A stretch of DNA of 64,000 nt, taken from the NCBI RefSeq assembly GCF_003711515.1, contig NW_021167093.1, positions 814,077 to 878,076 on the forward strand, read 5' to 3'. The stretch comes from Sodiomyces alkalinus F11. Its lineage: Eukaryota; Ascomycota; Sordariomycetes; Glomerellales; Plectosphaerellaceae. Position numbers and translations under genes: made by a program. Under the pieces are notes generated by a model. That model saw only the letters and a program-made list of their open reading frames with translations, searched no databases and was not told the DNA's origin. Numbering within the stretch: position 1 is the stretch's first letter; every line of letters begins with the position of its first letter. Shown here piece after piece: positions 24,825-35,149 of the stretch.

Positions 24825-25195
24825 CCCGCTAGCCGATTATAGGATAGTAAAGAGGTAGCGACCGATATCGCTCCTTAATATAATAGGTAAGGTCCTTAAA
24901 GGGATACTCGCCGATTATATCGCCGTTATAGCGGAGGAGTATCGGCTCCTCCTAGAAAAGTAGATAAGTATTAGGATATAATAAAGGAGGAGCGTAAAGC
25001 CCATTTCGGCGCTATAGAGAGACCGCTTATAACTAAGGGAGACCTATATAATATACTAGAATACGATACCGAAACCGGAATAATAGCTAAGTAATTCTTA
25101 TAATAGACAAGGCTTAACGACTTCCAGCTTACCCTCGAAGTTATAGACGCCTATAAAAACGCGGTAGTACTATAACAGGCTAGGAGGGGCTTAAC
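24825..25195 (+). pseudogene. L2 ORF2 remnant: RT fragment fused by deletion to C-terminus
   Basis: The RT stretch KVLKGILADYIAVIAEEYRL-like (about 24890-24960) runs directly into ERPLITKGDLYNILEYDT-like sequence (about 25020-25080). These are separated by about 1.45 kb in L6 and L3. The fusion removes the catalytic RT box and most of RNase H. Confidence 0.75.
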
Positions 25196-25552
25196 GGCCC
25201 TATTATAATTAAATAGAGGCCCTATAAGCCAGGACCCCGGCGGCACTAAAACGACTACTCTTTGTTATTATTTTTATCCTCCTCCTCGCCTCCCTTAAAG
25301 GAACTCCGCTCTTAATATACTTAGGACCCTAGGACGGTTAGCCAGCCTAGCAGAGTATAGGAGCCGTAAGGGGACCTTATCAAGGCTATTTATAAAATAA
25401 TTTAAAGGATATAAGGTATACCCTTAACGGGCCGTATCCGGCGTAAATTTTCTTATACCTCCTCTAATAAGGTGCCGCCGCGGCCGCGACCGGAAAATAG
25501 CGCCCGGGAGACGCCCCGTCTAAAAGATAAAGCCGCCGGCTTTAGGCGCTCC

Positions 25553-25644
25553 TTAGCCTATAGAATACTAGACTATTAGTATAGCACTACTACGATACTT
25601 AGCCTATAGAATACTAGACTATCAGTATAGCACTACTACGATAC
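25553..25644 (+). repeat. 46-bp tandem duplication in L2 3' UTR
   Basis: Two adjacent 46-bp units starting TTAGCCTATAGAATAC (25553-25598 and 25599-25644), nearly identical, differing by one T/C (ATTAGT against ATCAGT). Other L copies have a single unit here, so the duplication is specific to this copy. Confidence 0.9.
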
Positions 25645-26696
25645 TAAAAGGAGACTACCTATTATAGCGATACCCACGCTATTAGCGGCCTTAGCTATTA
25701 TATATACTAAATAGACCTTTATAAGGCGTTACTCCTACTTCTTAGTAGCGGGAGGGACTTATACACCTATTAGACCTAACTACCCTAGTATCCAAATAGC
25801 ACCCGTATAGTATAAGGCCGACTTATATCCTTACACGGACGCCGGCTATTAGTATAAAAGTATATAGCACCTATACCCGTAATATCAGAATAGGCTTTAA
25901 CGTTATTAGGTTATAGCACTAAACGCTTACTATAACGTAGGCACCTACTATATAGTAACCGATATAATACTACCTCGATACCGTAAAGCTATATACACAG
26001 TATAACGCGGGTTATATATACCGCGCTTATAGCCGCGGTTATTATTACTAGGAGGTATTTATAGTAATTAGTGCCACGACGGCAGGCCTATAAGACCGTA
26101 GGCGGGAACGTAATAAGGAATACCTATAACGAGTTCTATAGCGTTATAGGAAGGAAAAGAGTAAAAGGAGGAGGACCTTACCCTCTATTAACTATCTACT
26201 ATTTTTACGGTTGTAGACGGAGCCCTGCCCTACCTGCCTACCGCCAGATATAGTAGGTACCCCCCCCCCCCCTAAGGGAGGCAGGAACGCCTACCCTACC
26301 TTTTCTCTTTATTAATTAAATAGAAGGAATAATAGGCATAGTCCCCGGGGATATAAGGACGCCGGATATAGCGTGCCGTGGCCGCTATATAGCGGAGACG
26401 CCGCGGCACCCTTTTAGCCCCCGCCCTCTTATTGACGACCGACCTAGGCTAACCTAAACTATAGCCTACTACCTTTCCCGTTAGCTACTAGCCTAAAGGT
26501 AAAATCCAGATATATAGACGAGACGAACCGGGGCTATATCGGCCCGGTAGCGGCATTACTGTAACTAAGGATAAGTGTAAAGGTTTTCTCCGGGATCCCG
26601 GGTTTTCCCCTTTATAGCTACTCGAGAAAGACGGTATATTCTAAACTAGGCTCCTATAGATTAGATAGGATAACGGAGTAAGAAGAAGAAGAAGAA

Positions 26697-27073
<377 letters not shown>

Positions 27074-27371
27074 TTTCTTTTTAATATATATATATAGCCC
27101 TAAAGCTATAGCACGAGTCTATTAAGGAGACTAAGCCTATAACGAGTATCTAGTTATTTATATAACCTATATATAAAAGTAAAGAATAGGCGAACTAGAG
27201 TTATTAGTCCGGGACTTATCCTTAAGTAGTGGTGCTCGCTCCCTAGAGTTCTCTAGACCCTAGGGCTTAATCGCAGGTATAGTATATATATAGGCGCGCT
27301 TAATTACACGTAATAGATATATACTCTCCTACCCCTAAGGGGGGTATATACTGAAGGAGGCAGTATAGTTC
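27074..27371 (-). mobile_element. tRNA-derived SINE, 3' part (minus strand)
   Basis: Read on the minus strand this is the 3' two-thirds of a ~480-bp SINE. It ends in TTAAAAAGAAAAG at the 8-bp target duplication GCGGCACT (27066-27073 and 32917-32924). The 3' end contains GCTATAGCTTTAGGGCT (rc of 27098-27114), identical to the 3' end of LINE-2 at 14183-14199. After it the SINE has ATATATATATATTAAA where LINE-2 has GTATGCACGTAATAAA, almost exactly the RIP-converted form. Element B splits the SINE at 27371/32728. Confidence 0.75.
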
Positions 27372-27700
27372 ATACGACCACGATTGGCAGGTACTATACG
27401 CGCGTATAGATCCCGCGGCACGGACCCTATACGAACGTATAGCCCTAAGCCATCTGCTCGTTTAGGCCGGAGCTATACGTCCGTATAGATCCGGAACTAT
27501 ACGTTCGTATAAGAACCGGAAGATAGATAGTCTAGGCCCGCCGAGGATATATATCCTTGGCGCTATTCGCCCCTTAGTTTGGTAGAAGATATCTTTATTC
27601 TACCCTTATGTACTAGAGTAAAGGTCACCCTTTTAAACCCTAGAAGCCCTAGGTCCAATAGTACTAGCTAGCCAGGGATTTACCTAGATAGGGTATATTA
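27372..27700 (+). repeat. Element B left LTR (329 bp)
   Basis: Starts ATACGACCACGATTGGCAGG and ends GGGTATATTA. It differs from the right LTR almost only by C/T and G/A changes, as RIP would produce. It contains several short palindromes (TATACGCGCGTATA, TATACGTCCGTATA, TATACGTTCGTATA) about 50-60 bp apart. Confidence 0.88.
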
Positions 27701-27751
27701 AATAGTAGTAACTACGCTTTTAGTTAAGGTTCGCAAACCGCCGCCCGGCGC

Positions 27752-28330
27752 GGACTACGTATACTAAGACCAAGTAGGCATGTGGTTCACTAGTAAACGC
27801 TAGTATACTAGGCGTAGCCGCTCGGCGCGGGCTACGTATACTTAGACTAAACAGATATATAATAACTAGCGGTCGCTATCGCGAACTATATATACTAAGA
27901 CTAAACAGATCTATAGTAACCGGCGGAACTATATAACCGCTAGCGTACTAGGCGAAAACGCCTCCCCTTTAATAGGTCTAGGCGTAAAGCCGTAAAAGAA
28001 TTCACGGTCGCTAGTTTAGCGTAGGAATAACGCCTATACTAACCTACGTACTAGCACTATAGATCCTAAGCTCCGACCATAATAACCTTCCCAACGATCG
28101 CTAGTCGTCGTAGGCAACTATACTATGCTATACCGGCGCTAACCGTTCTTAATAATTGCTGAAGGGCGTAGGATAACGACTATACTATTCTATACCGATA
28201 ATAACCTTTCTAATAATAGGTAAGGTTCGCGTACCGCCGCCCGGCGCGGACTACGTATACTAAGATCAAATAGACACGTAGTACTAGCGGTCGCTATCGC
28301 GAACTACGTATACTAAGACTAAACAGACAC
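27752..28330 (+). repeat. Five-copy 31-bp repeat and ~300-bp direct duplication
   Basis: Units resembling GAACTACGTATACTAAGACT followed by AAACAGACACG occur at about 27752, 27829, 27891, 28248 and 28301. They sit within a larger duplication: 27725 to about 28060 resembles 28213 to about 28450 (shared GGTTCGC, ACCGCCGCCCGGCGCGGACT, AACCGGCGGAACTATA, GCCTCCCC). Location just inside the left LTR suggests leader or packaging sequence; the function is unknown. Confidence 0.8.
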
Positions 28331-28917
28331 GTAATAACCGGCGGAACTATACGACTGCTAGCGCGCTAAGCGAAGACGCCTCCCCTGTAATAAGTCTAGG
28401 CGTAGAGTATTAGGAATCCACGGTTGCTAAATACGGAGGGATAACGACTATACTAACCTATATACTAGCACTTACCGTGGATCGACCCCGAGCTCTAAAA
28501 GCTTCGATAACTATCCTCCCCTCTACTATAGCACCGAGCTACTCGATAATCCCCCCCCTTTTCTTTTCCCCTTTTTCCCGCGGAGTATAAGGGGAGCTAA
28601 CCTCCCCTTACCGTAAGCTTCCCTTCCTCTATACCTCGCGGAGAATATTTTTCCCTCTCCTTCTTATAGCAGAGTAAGCTACCCCGCTCGCTATCGTTCG
28701 ATTAGCTATTAATATACCAGGAATACCCGAGGCCAGCGGAGTAATAACCGTAAAAAGAAGATCACGGAACTAGTATATCCGTGCCTAAAGGCCACGTTTC
28801 CTAAAAAAAAGGCATACTCTAGCCACTCACTATAGCACCCTAGGAATAGCTTAATCGCGAGCTATAGGCTTTATTACCGGACTACTAAGGTCCCCTCGGC
28901 CAATTCCCCCTAGTAAA

Positions 28918-29115
28918 GGAGGGCTTCCCCTTATTCGATTTCCCCTTACTCGACTCGCCTTTAATAGATAAGTTTACTAAGAGAGCTAGCTATTCCTATA
29001 GCTCCCTTTATCGGATTTACCCCAAGTTCCCTTAACTTATTCTCCCTATTAGAGGGAGGGCTTCCCTTTATTCTACTCGCTTTCGACTCGCCTTTAACCG
29101 ATAAGTTTACTAAGG
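28918..29115 (+). repeat. ~62-bp direct repeat pair in element B
   Basis: 28918-28981 and 29055-29115 share GGAGGGCTTCCCTTTATTC, CGACTCGCCTTTAA and GATAAGTTTACTAAG, with a short internal difference. No coding sense was found. Confidence 0.75.
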
Positions 29116-29402
29116 CGACCCTTATCTACGGGCTATAGACGTATACCGCCGGATTAGGCTTCGTCCTTACCTTAAGCGCTCTAAGCTTGGGAACCGGGTA
29201 ATCCGCCGTGTCTATTATTTCCAACTAGGACCCTAAGCTCCTCCCGGATAACGCCGTAGAAGGCCGTGGTATTATTCTCGGATTCTCTACGGCGTAATAT
29301 CCTTAGACGGCTAGACGGCCTATTAAGTAGAAGACCCGGTAACACGATAAAATATCGCGGTTTATTATCTCCCCTTAGCGTATCTCCGTCGTTTCATAAC
29401 GT

Positions 29403-29490
29403 ATACTCCTTTCCTTTCCTTCCTTTCCTTTCCCTTCTTATCTTTCCCTTCTTACCTTTCCCTTCTTACCTTTCCCTTCTCTCCTTTCTA
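29403..29490 (+). repeat. Polypyrimidine tract, 15-bp repeat units
   Basis: An uninterrupted pyrimidine-rich strand built of CCTTCTTACCTTTCC-like units. It encodes a low-complexity Ser/Phe/Leu/Pro run in one frame, which I regard as incidental. Purine/pyrimidine asymmetry of this kind can adopt triplex structure or act as a polypurine tract on the other strand. Confidence 0.75.
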
Positions 29491-29649
29491 TTATAAACAC
29501 TATTACCGCCCACGGTTACTAAGTAATCACTGTACGGCGCTACCTTATTTCTATTCCCCGCTAAAGGATGCCCGCGGGATATAGGGCTTTTATCGCTTAG
29601 GGTAGACACTTATAGATAAAAGCCGTTATATAGCTAAAGTTCGATTACC

Positions 29650-32000
29650 GCCGGGGAATAGCGAGACCTATATAAGCACCGTGAGAATAAGGTAACCCTA
29701 TCGCGAGAGATAAAGTTAGCTACGGATTAAGCACTTAGAAAGAATAGCTAGCTTACCGGAATAGGTAGATACTAGAAGAAGCTATAAAGGCTAAGCGACG
29801 CCTTTAAGGAAACGATAAAAGACCTTAGGTGACCTAAGGATAGCCTTAAAGAAAGTATAGGTTCCAATAGTGCTATAGACAGGAAATACTAAAAGAACCG
29901 ATAGGTGAAAGAATACTGAAGGCAAAGAACCTTTAAGAGGCTCTAGCACGGCCTTATAGCCTTATTAGATATCGAATAAGGAACCCGAGTTACCCGAGGT
30001 AACCACGCGCTATATATATATAGCGAACGGCCTCGAACTCGGGTAAGGGAAGGTATAAGGGTTATTATCCGATCTCCGAATAGTAGGCACACGAAAGAAG
30101 AATAAAGCGGAATAATAAAAATAATATAAACCGCGACGCTCTACTAGATCAGGCCGCTTACCTAACCGATTATAAAATTCTTCTTATACCTAATATTCTA
30201 GCCGACCTTCTCCTATTATTTACTATTATAACGGCGGTATTCGTTAATATCGACTAGAACTTATATCTTTGTTTCCTCTAGTAGTATTTCGCGCTATCTT
30301 TTACTACTCCACTAAACTATCCCTATTATAATTTCGATATATTATGTATACACCTTTTATACTTCTTTTATACCCTTTTACCACGCTTACCTACCTAATA
30401 CTATTTATAGCTTAGTGGTATATTATAGAGTACGTATCTACTGTTAATAGATCTAAGGATATAGTATTTAAATAGTAGTTCTCTAAGTACTTCCACTAAG
30501 GACGCACGGGCGAAGGGCCACCCTTTAAAGGGTACTTTCGCGCTATTATACTATTTAGTAATAAGAGTTTACTTATTATTAGGCTATCGATATCGGGAGC
30601 CGCGTTCCGGGCTTAGCGCCGGGAAAATAAGGAGATTATCGCTAGCTACCTTAACCGGGCTATCGTATTAGATTACGATAACCCCCTTCCTTAACTAAGC
30701 ACTCTGTTAGACTATCTTCGCCCCCGCGTTTAAGGTAAATAGGATAATTAAGATAGATAACGCTAAAATATTAGCTTTAATCTACCCCTAGCCGCCGTTT
30801 TTACTCGACTATAATTATAACGTATAGAGCTAAACTAGGCCCGAGTAGATATTCGAGTAATACTTAGCTAGTATATCCCGCTATAACGCACTATAAGGAC
30901 TAAATAGCCGTTTCCTCCTAGACCCGCTATCCGCCTCCCACGGTACTAATCCGGCCACGCCTTAGAACTAGCGCGTAATTAGTGTACTTATATCGTTTCC
31001 CGCCTAGTTAGGTATAGGCGGTATTAACACGGCCGGCCTATTATTACCCGCCGCTATTCCTATAACGGACAGAATAATACCCGGCTATATTCTATAGGTG
31101 ATAAATAAGCTAGCCTACCTTACACTTAAACTAGTAGATACGGTAGAAGTTTATTATAAAGGCGATGTTAACGAAGCCACCTTCCTAGCTAAGACCGGCG
31201 ACTATAATAGTCTTATTAAGAGTCGCGCCGCGTCTATTAAGTAATTTCTTTAGTCTACCGCCTAAAGAACTACGCTAACTATTCTACGAGCCGTCGATAT
31301 CCTTACCTAGCTATATTTAGGTATAGCTAATAACGCTACCTAGACCGCCTCGCTAATAACGAATACTACTCCTTCTAGTAATACTAAAGACTGTACTAAG
31401 ACTATACTAGCTCCCCCGTAGCTAAGCAATTCTTTTCTAGACCTAGCTAGGAAATAGTCTGCATATAGGGTTATAAGTATCTCGCTAAGCGTCTATTCAC
31501 TCGTAACACGGCGTGTATATATAAGGACTTCTTACACGATAGATAAAAACTATTAATACTCTTATAGCGCGGGTATAGTATAGTACTCCCTGCCCTAGTA
31601 GGACTATAGGCCAGGAACTTTATTAAGGACTATATTATCCCGAGTAAGGTGTAGAATAGTATAGGACTACTATTCCTACTCTTACTCTAGCGTATAGAAG
31701 ACACGACCTAGTTTACCGTACTCACCACTAATAACAATATAAATCCCGGTAAGTATACCCGAATAACGGATAGGTTTACTAAGCACTATATACACGCCTA
31801 GGACCTTATCCTCTACACCACTATTATCGCTAAATACTATAATAAGGCAGGTAATAAAGGCCTTATCTCGTTATATAACCTCGACCGGACCGAGCTAGAT
31901 AAACGCGTGGTAAAGATTACCACGGTAGATATCGACGACATGATTAAGGTCGACGAAGAGTATTAGGGCTTCCCGGATAAGGAGACCGAGCTTATATAAG
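29650..32000 (+). pseudogene. Unrecognised coding-like frames of element B
   Basis: At least two readable plus-strand frames interrupted mainly by TAG/TAA: about 30905-31480 (for example INTAGLLLPAAIPITDRIIP at 31021-31080 and TVEVYYKGDVNEATFLAKTG at 31140-31199) and, in another frame, about 31500-31998 (for example KAGNKGLISLYNLDRTELDK at 31846-31905, ending DKETELI). A frameshift seems to separate them near 31480. No conserved retroelement catalytic motif is visible. The frame ends some 400 bp before the right LTR, as in element A. I do not recognise the protein. Confidence 0.4.
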
Positions 32001-32398
32001 TGGGGAAAGTATAAGGAGTAAAGGGTTATAAAGTATAGAGTTTATTTAGAATTAGCATATAAGGAGGAAAAGATAGCGTATAAGTACGCTATCGTAAATA
32101 GATGTATAGGTTATATTTAACGGTTTAGGTAACACGGTCGGTTCTTTACTTTTCTTATATTTTTGTATCTCTCTTTATATTACTAGATTCGGGTATTAGC
32201 GCCGCTATAAATATAGTGGAGGCCCGTAGATACGGTTTAGCTCTATAGGCCCTATTTATAGTCTTCCTCTTTTCCCGTTTCCCTTTATTATAACTAACAC
32301 CTGCCCGTAACAGTCGCCTAGCGGTAACTATAGGTAACACGCGCAGGTACGTAGGGAACGCCCATAGGACGTAGGGCTCTTTTTGCCCGGGGTATATA

Positions 32399-32727
32399 AT
32401 ACGACCACGATTAGCAGGTACTATACGCGCGTATAGATCCCGCGGCACGGACCCTATATAAACGTATAGCCCTAAGCTATCCGCTCGTTTAGGCTAGAGC
32501 TATACGTCTATATAGATTCGGAACTATACGGTTGTATAGGAACTGGAAGATAGATAGTCTAGGCCCGCCGAGGATATATATCCTCGGCGCTATTCGCCCC
32601 TTAGTTTAGTAGAAGACATCTTTATTATACCCTTATATACTAGAGTAAAGGTCATCCTTTCAAACCCTAGAAGCCCTAGGTCCAATAGTACTGGCTGGCC
32701 AGGGATTTACCTAGACAGGGCATATCA
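32399..32727 (+). repeat. Element B right LTR (329 bp)
   Basis: The same length as the left LTR, ending GGGCATATCA. Immediately inside it (32376-32398) lies GGGCTCTTTTTGCCCGGGGT followed by ATATAA, shared with element A at 8263-8286. Read on the plus strand this contains a TATA-like box; read on the minus strand it occupies the primer-binding-site position. Confidence 0.88.
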
Positions 32728-32916
32728 ATAGTTCCACTTATTAGCGCGTAAGCTAATATAAATATCTCCCCGAATGTGCGGGGACCCCTATAACGTGCAG
32801 GAGCTCCGGGTAGGTCGCGCGCGAATTAAAAATTCGCGTACGATTAAGGGGAGTAGGATTCGAACCCAAGGCCTTACATAGCCACTAGGCGTGACTATCT
32901 ATACTATCCCCCTACG
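32728..32916 (-). mobile_element. tRNA-derived SINE, 5' part (minus strand)
   Basis: Minus-strand 5' third of the SINE: a tRNA-like head (32848-32912), then a body with two strong hairpins, CCCCG...CGGGG (32768-32783) and CGCGAATTaaaAATTCGCG (32820-32838). The first 7 bp (32728-32734) are the duplicated target of element B. Removing B, the SINE and one GCGGCACT rejoins LINE L8 collinearly with L6. Confidence 0.75.
32848..32912 (-). ncRNA. tRNA-like head of SINE with internal Pol III promoter
   Basis: Read on the minus strand it begins GGGGGATAGTATAGATAGTC and ends GGTTCGAATCCTACTCCCC. GGTTCGAATCC (rc of 32856-32866) is a perfect B box, TAGTATAGATAGT resembles an A box (consensus TRGYNNARNGG, the terminal GG degraded), and the ends can pair as a 7-bp acceptor stem with one wobble and one mismatch. 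At 65 nt, with only a 4-bp anticodon stem, it is unlikely to be a working tRNA. The anticodon cannot be assigned safely. Confidence 0.7.
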
Positions 32917-33823
32917 GCGGCACTATAATAGGGCAGGGGCGATATAACGGCCCGGTTATTATTAAATAAGGGCTTTATAAGCTACGACCCCGGTAGTATT
33001 AAAGCGGCACTAATACTATACTACTCCTTATCGTTATTCTTTTTACCTCTCTTAGAGGCACTAATCCTATTATCGGTATACTTAAGACCCTAGGATAATT
33101 AGCTGGCTCTATACTATAAAAAGGCCGTAAGGGAAGCTTAGTAGCACTACGTATAAAGTAATCTAGCAAAATACCCGCTATACTCTTTATATATTATAAT
33201 CAGCGCGTTAGCTCCTATATCTCTACCGATAAGGTGCCGCCACGGCTATAACCGGAAAGTAATGCCCGAGAAATAGCCTACACAGAAGGTAAAGCCGCCG
33301 TCTATAAGCGCTCCTTAGCCTATAGATTATTAGCATAGCTCCACTATAACACCTAAAAGGGACTACTTACAATAATAACACTATTAGTCCTAGCGGTCTT
33401 AGCCGTTATATAACCCTAATAGATCTTTATAAGGGGTTACTACTACTTTGTATTAGCAGGGGGGACCTATTAACCTATTAGACTAAACTACCCCGGTACC
33501 CTAGCGATGCCTTTATAGTATAGGGATAACTTATATCCTTACATAGATATCGACTCTTAGTATACTAAAAGTATATAGTACTAATACCTATAGTATTAGT
33601 ATAAGCCTTGATATTATTAGGGTAAAACTCTAGACGCTTACTATAACATAAGTAACTACTATATGTTAGCTACTATAATACTACCTTAATACTACTAGGG
33701 TCTATATATAGTATAATATAAACTATACCTCGGTTATAATAACGGTTATTACTATTAGGAGAAGGTATCTACGACTATTAGTATACTACTACTAAGGTAC
33801 TACTATATTATAAAGATACTTAT
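32917..33823 (+). mobile_element. LINE L8, end of ORF2 and 3' UTR (truncated by L4)
   Basis: AGGGCAGGGGCGATATAAC and GGGCTTTATAAGCTACGACC match the end of ORF2 and the 3' UTR start of L6 (53070-53120). Collinearity continues to about 33823, where the (ATT)n tail of minus-strand L4 begins. The last ~800 bp of UTR and the tail are not found on the far side of L4. Confidence 0.78.
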
Positions 33824-35149
33824 ATTATTATTATTCTTATTCTTATTCTTACTCCGCTATCCTTTCTAATCTATAAGAGCCTAGTTTAGATTATATAGTC
33901 CTTCTAGGGTAGCTATAGAGGGGAAACCCCGGGATCCTAGGGAAAACCTCTATACTTATCCTTAGTTAGAGTGATACCGCTACGGGGCCGATATAGCCCC
34001 GGTTCGTCCCTTCTATATATCTGGATTATACCTTTAGGCTAATAGCTAACGGGAAGGGTAGTAGGCTATGGTTCGGGTTAGCCTATACTGGTTATTAGTA
34101 AGGGGGCGGGGGCCGAAAGGGTACCACGGCGTCTCCGCTATATAGCGGCCGCGGCACGCTATCTCCGGCCTCCCTATATCCCCGGGCACTATACCTATTA
34201 TTCCTTCTATTTAATTAATAAAACGAAAAGGTAAGGTAGGCGTCCCTGTCTCCATTAAGGGGGGGGAGGGTGCTTACTATATCCGGTAATAGGCAGGAAG
34301 GGTAGGGCTCCGCCTATACCCGAAAAAATAGTAAATAGTTAATAAAGAGTAAAGTCCTCCTCCTTTTCCTTTTTCCCTTCCTATAATACTATAAAGCTTA
34401 TTATAGGTATTCCTTATTACGCTCCCGCCTACGGTCCTATAGGCCTATTATCGTGGCGCCGTACTAACTAGTAATAAGTTCTAGTTCTTTATTCTTAATT
34501 TATAATTTTCTTTTTTAATTTTAGTATATAGTCTATAGTTCGTGGGTAGCGTTATAGTAGTGCGGGGTTAACTAAGTAGTATAATAGTAATAGTAACAAT
34601 AATTATAATATTAACTATAAATATCGTTATAATATAAGTATCTCTATATTATAGTAGCCCTATAATAGTAGCGTACTAATAGTCGTAGATACTTTCTCCT
34701 AATAGTAATAACTATCACTACGAATAAGGCACTATTTATGTTATGCCGTATATATATCTTAGTAATGCTAAAATAGTATTATAGCGGCTAATATATACTA
34801 AGGAGCGCCTAAAAATAGCGGTTTTATCCTTTAGACAGGCTGTTACTCGGGCGCTACCTTCCGGCCGCGGCCGTAGCGGCACCTTATCGGTAAAGGTAGT
34901 TTTATAAGATATTCTCCGCCGAACGTATCGTATAAGGGGTATAATAGGTGTTCTGATAGACTATTACGTGTATAGTCCCTCTTCGATTTAGCTAGAGCGC
35001 CTTAACGGTAGCAGTATAGCTAATTAATTCTAAGGCCTCGAGTATATTAAGAGTAGTATTAATACCTCTAAGGGAGGTAATACTAAGACTAGCGAGGGGT
35101 AAAGGGGGGTTCGGCCGATAACGCTTCGATACCGCTAGGGTCCTAGCTT

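Larger units (their letters stand above)
27372..32727 (+). mobile_element. Element B: complete unclassified LTR element
   Basis: 5,356 bp with two 329-bp LTRs (27372-27700 and 32399-32727), flanked by ATAGTTC on both sides (27365-27371 and 32728-32734), a 6-7 bp target duplication. The LTR right end is related to that of element A. The interior holds minisatellite-rich leader sequence (27720-28460), pyrimidine-rich DNA, and coding-like frames at about 29650-32000. I see no RT, RNase H, integrase or protease motif, so it resembles a large non-autonomous LTR derivative. Termini are not TG...CA on the plus strand; on the minus strand the LTR starts TG, so element polarity is open. Confidence 0.75.

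Noticed and set aside
26071..26253. 60-codon plus-strand frame
   Set aside because: In the non-coding 3' UTR of L2 and not conserved in L5 or L6.
27725..28450. CRISPR-like array
   Set aside because: Repeat units are degenerate, unevenly spaced and located in a eukaryotic LTR element; no spacer regularity.
29266..29496. 76-codon plus-strand frame rich in Ser/Phe/Leu/Pro
   Set aside because: The second half is the polypyrimidine repeat and no homology or start context is seen; regarded as incidental.
32155..32448. 97-codon open frame on the minus strand, starting inside the element B right LTR
   Set aside because: The equivalent stretch of element A is not open beyond the first few codons (RIIYP), and the composition is basic with no recognisable domain. 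Treated as chance, although the conserved junction under it is reported.
27372..32727. Element B as a tyrosine-recombinase (DIRS/Crypton) element
   Set aside because: No R...HxxR...Y signature found, and a target-site duplication is present, which DIRS-type elements lack.
32848..32912. Functional host tRNA gene
   Set aside because: 65 nt, weak anticodon stem, degraded A box, and it forms the end of a transposed unit with target duplication; SINE head is the better reading.
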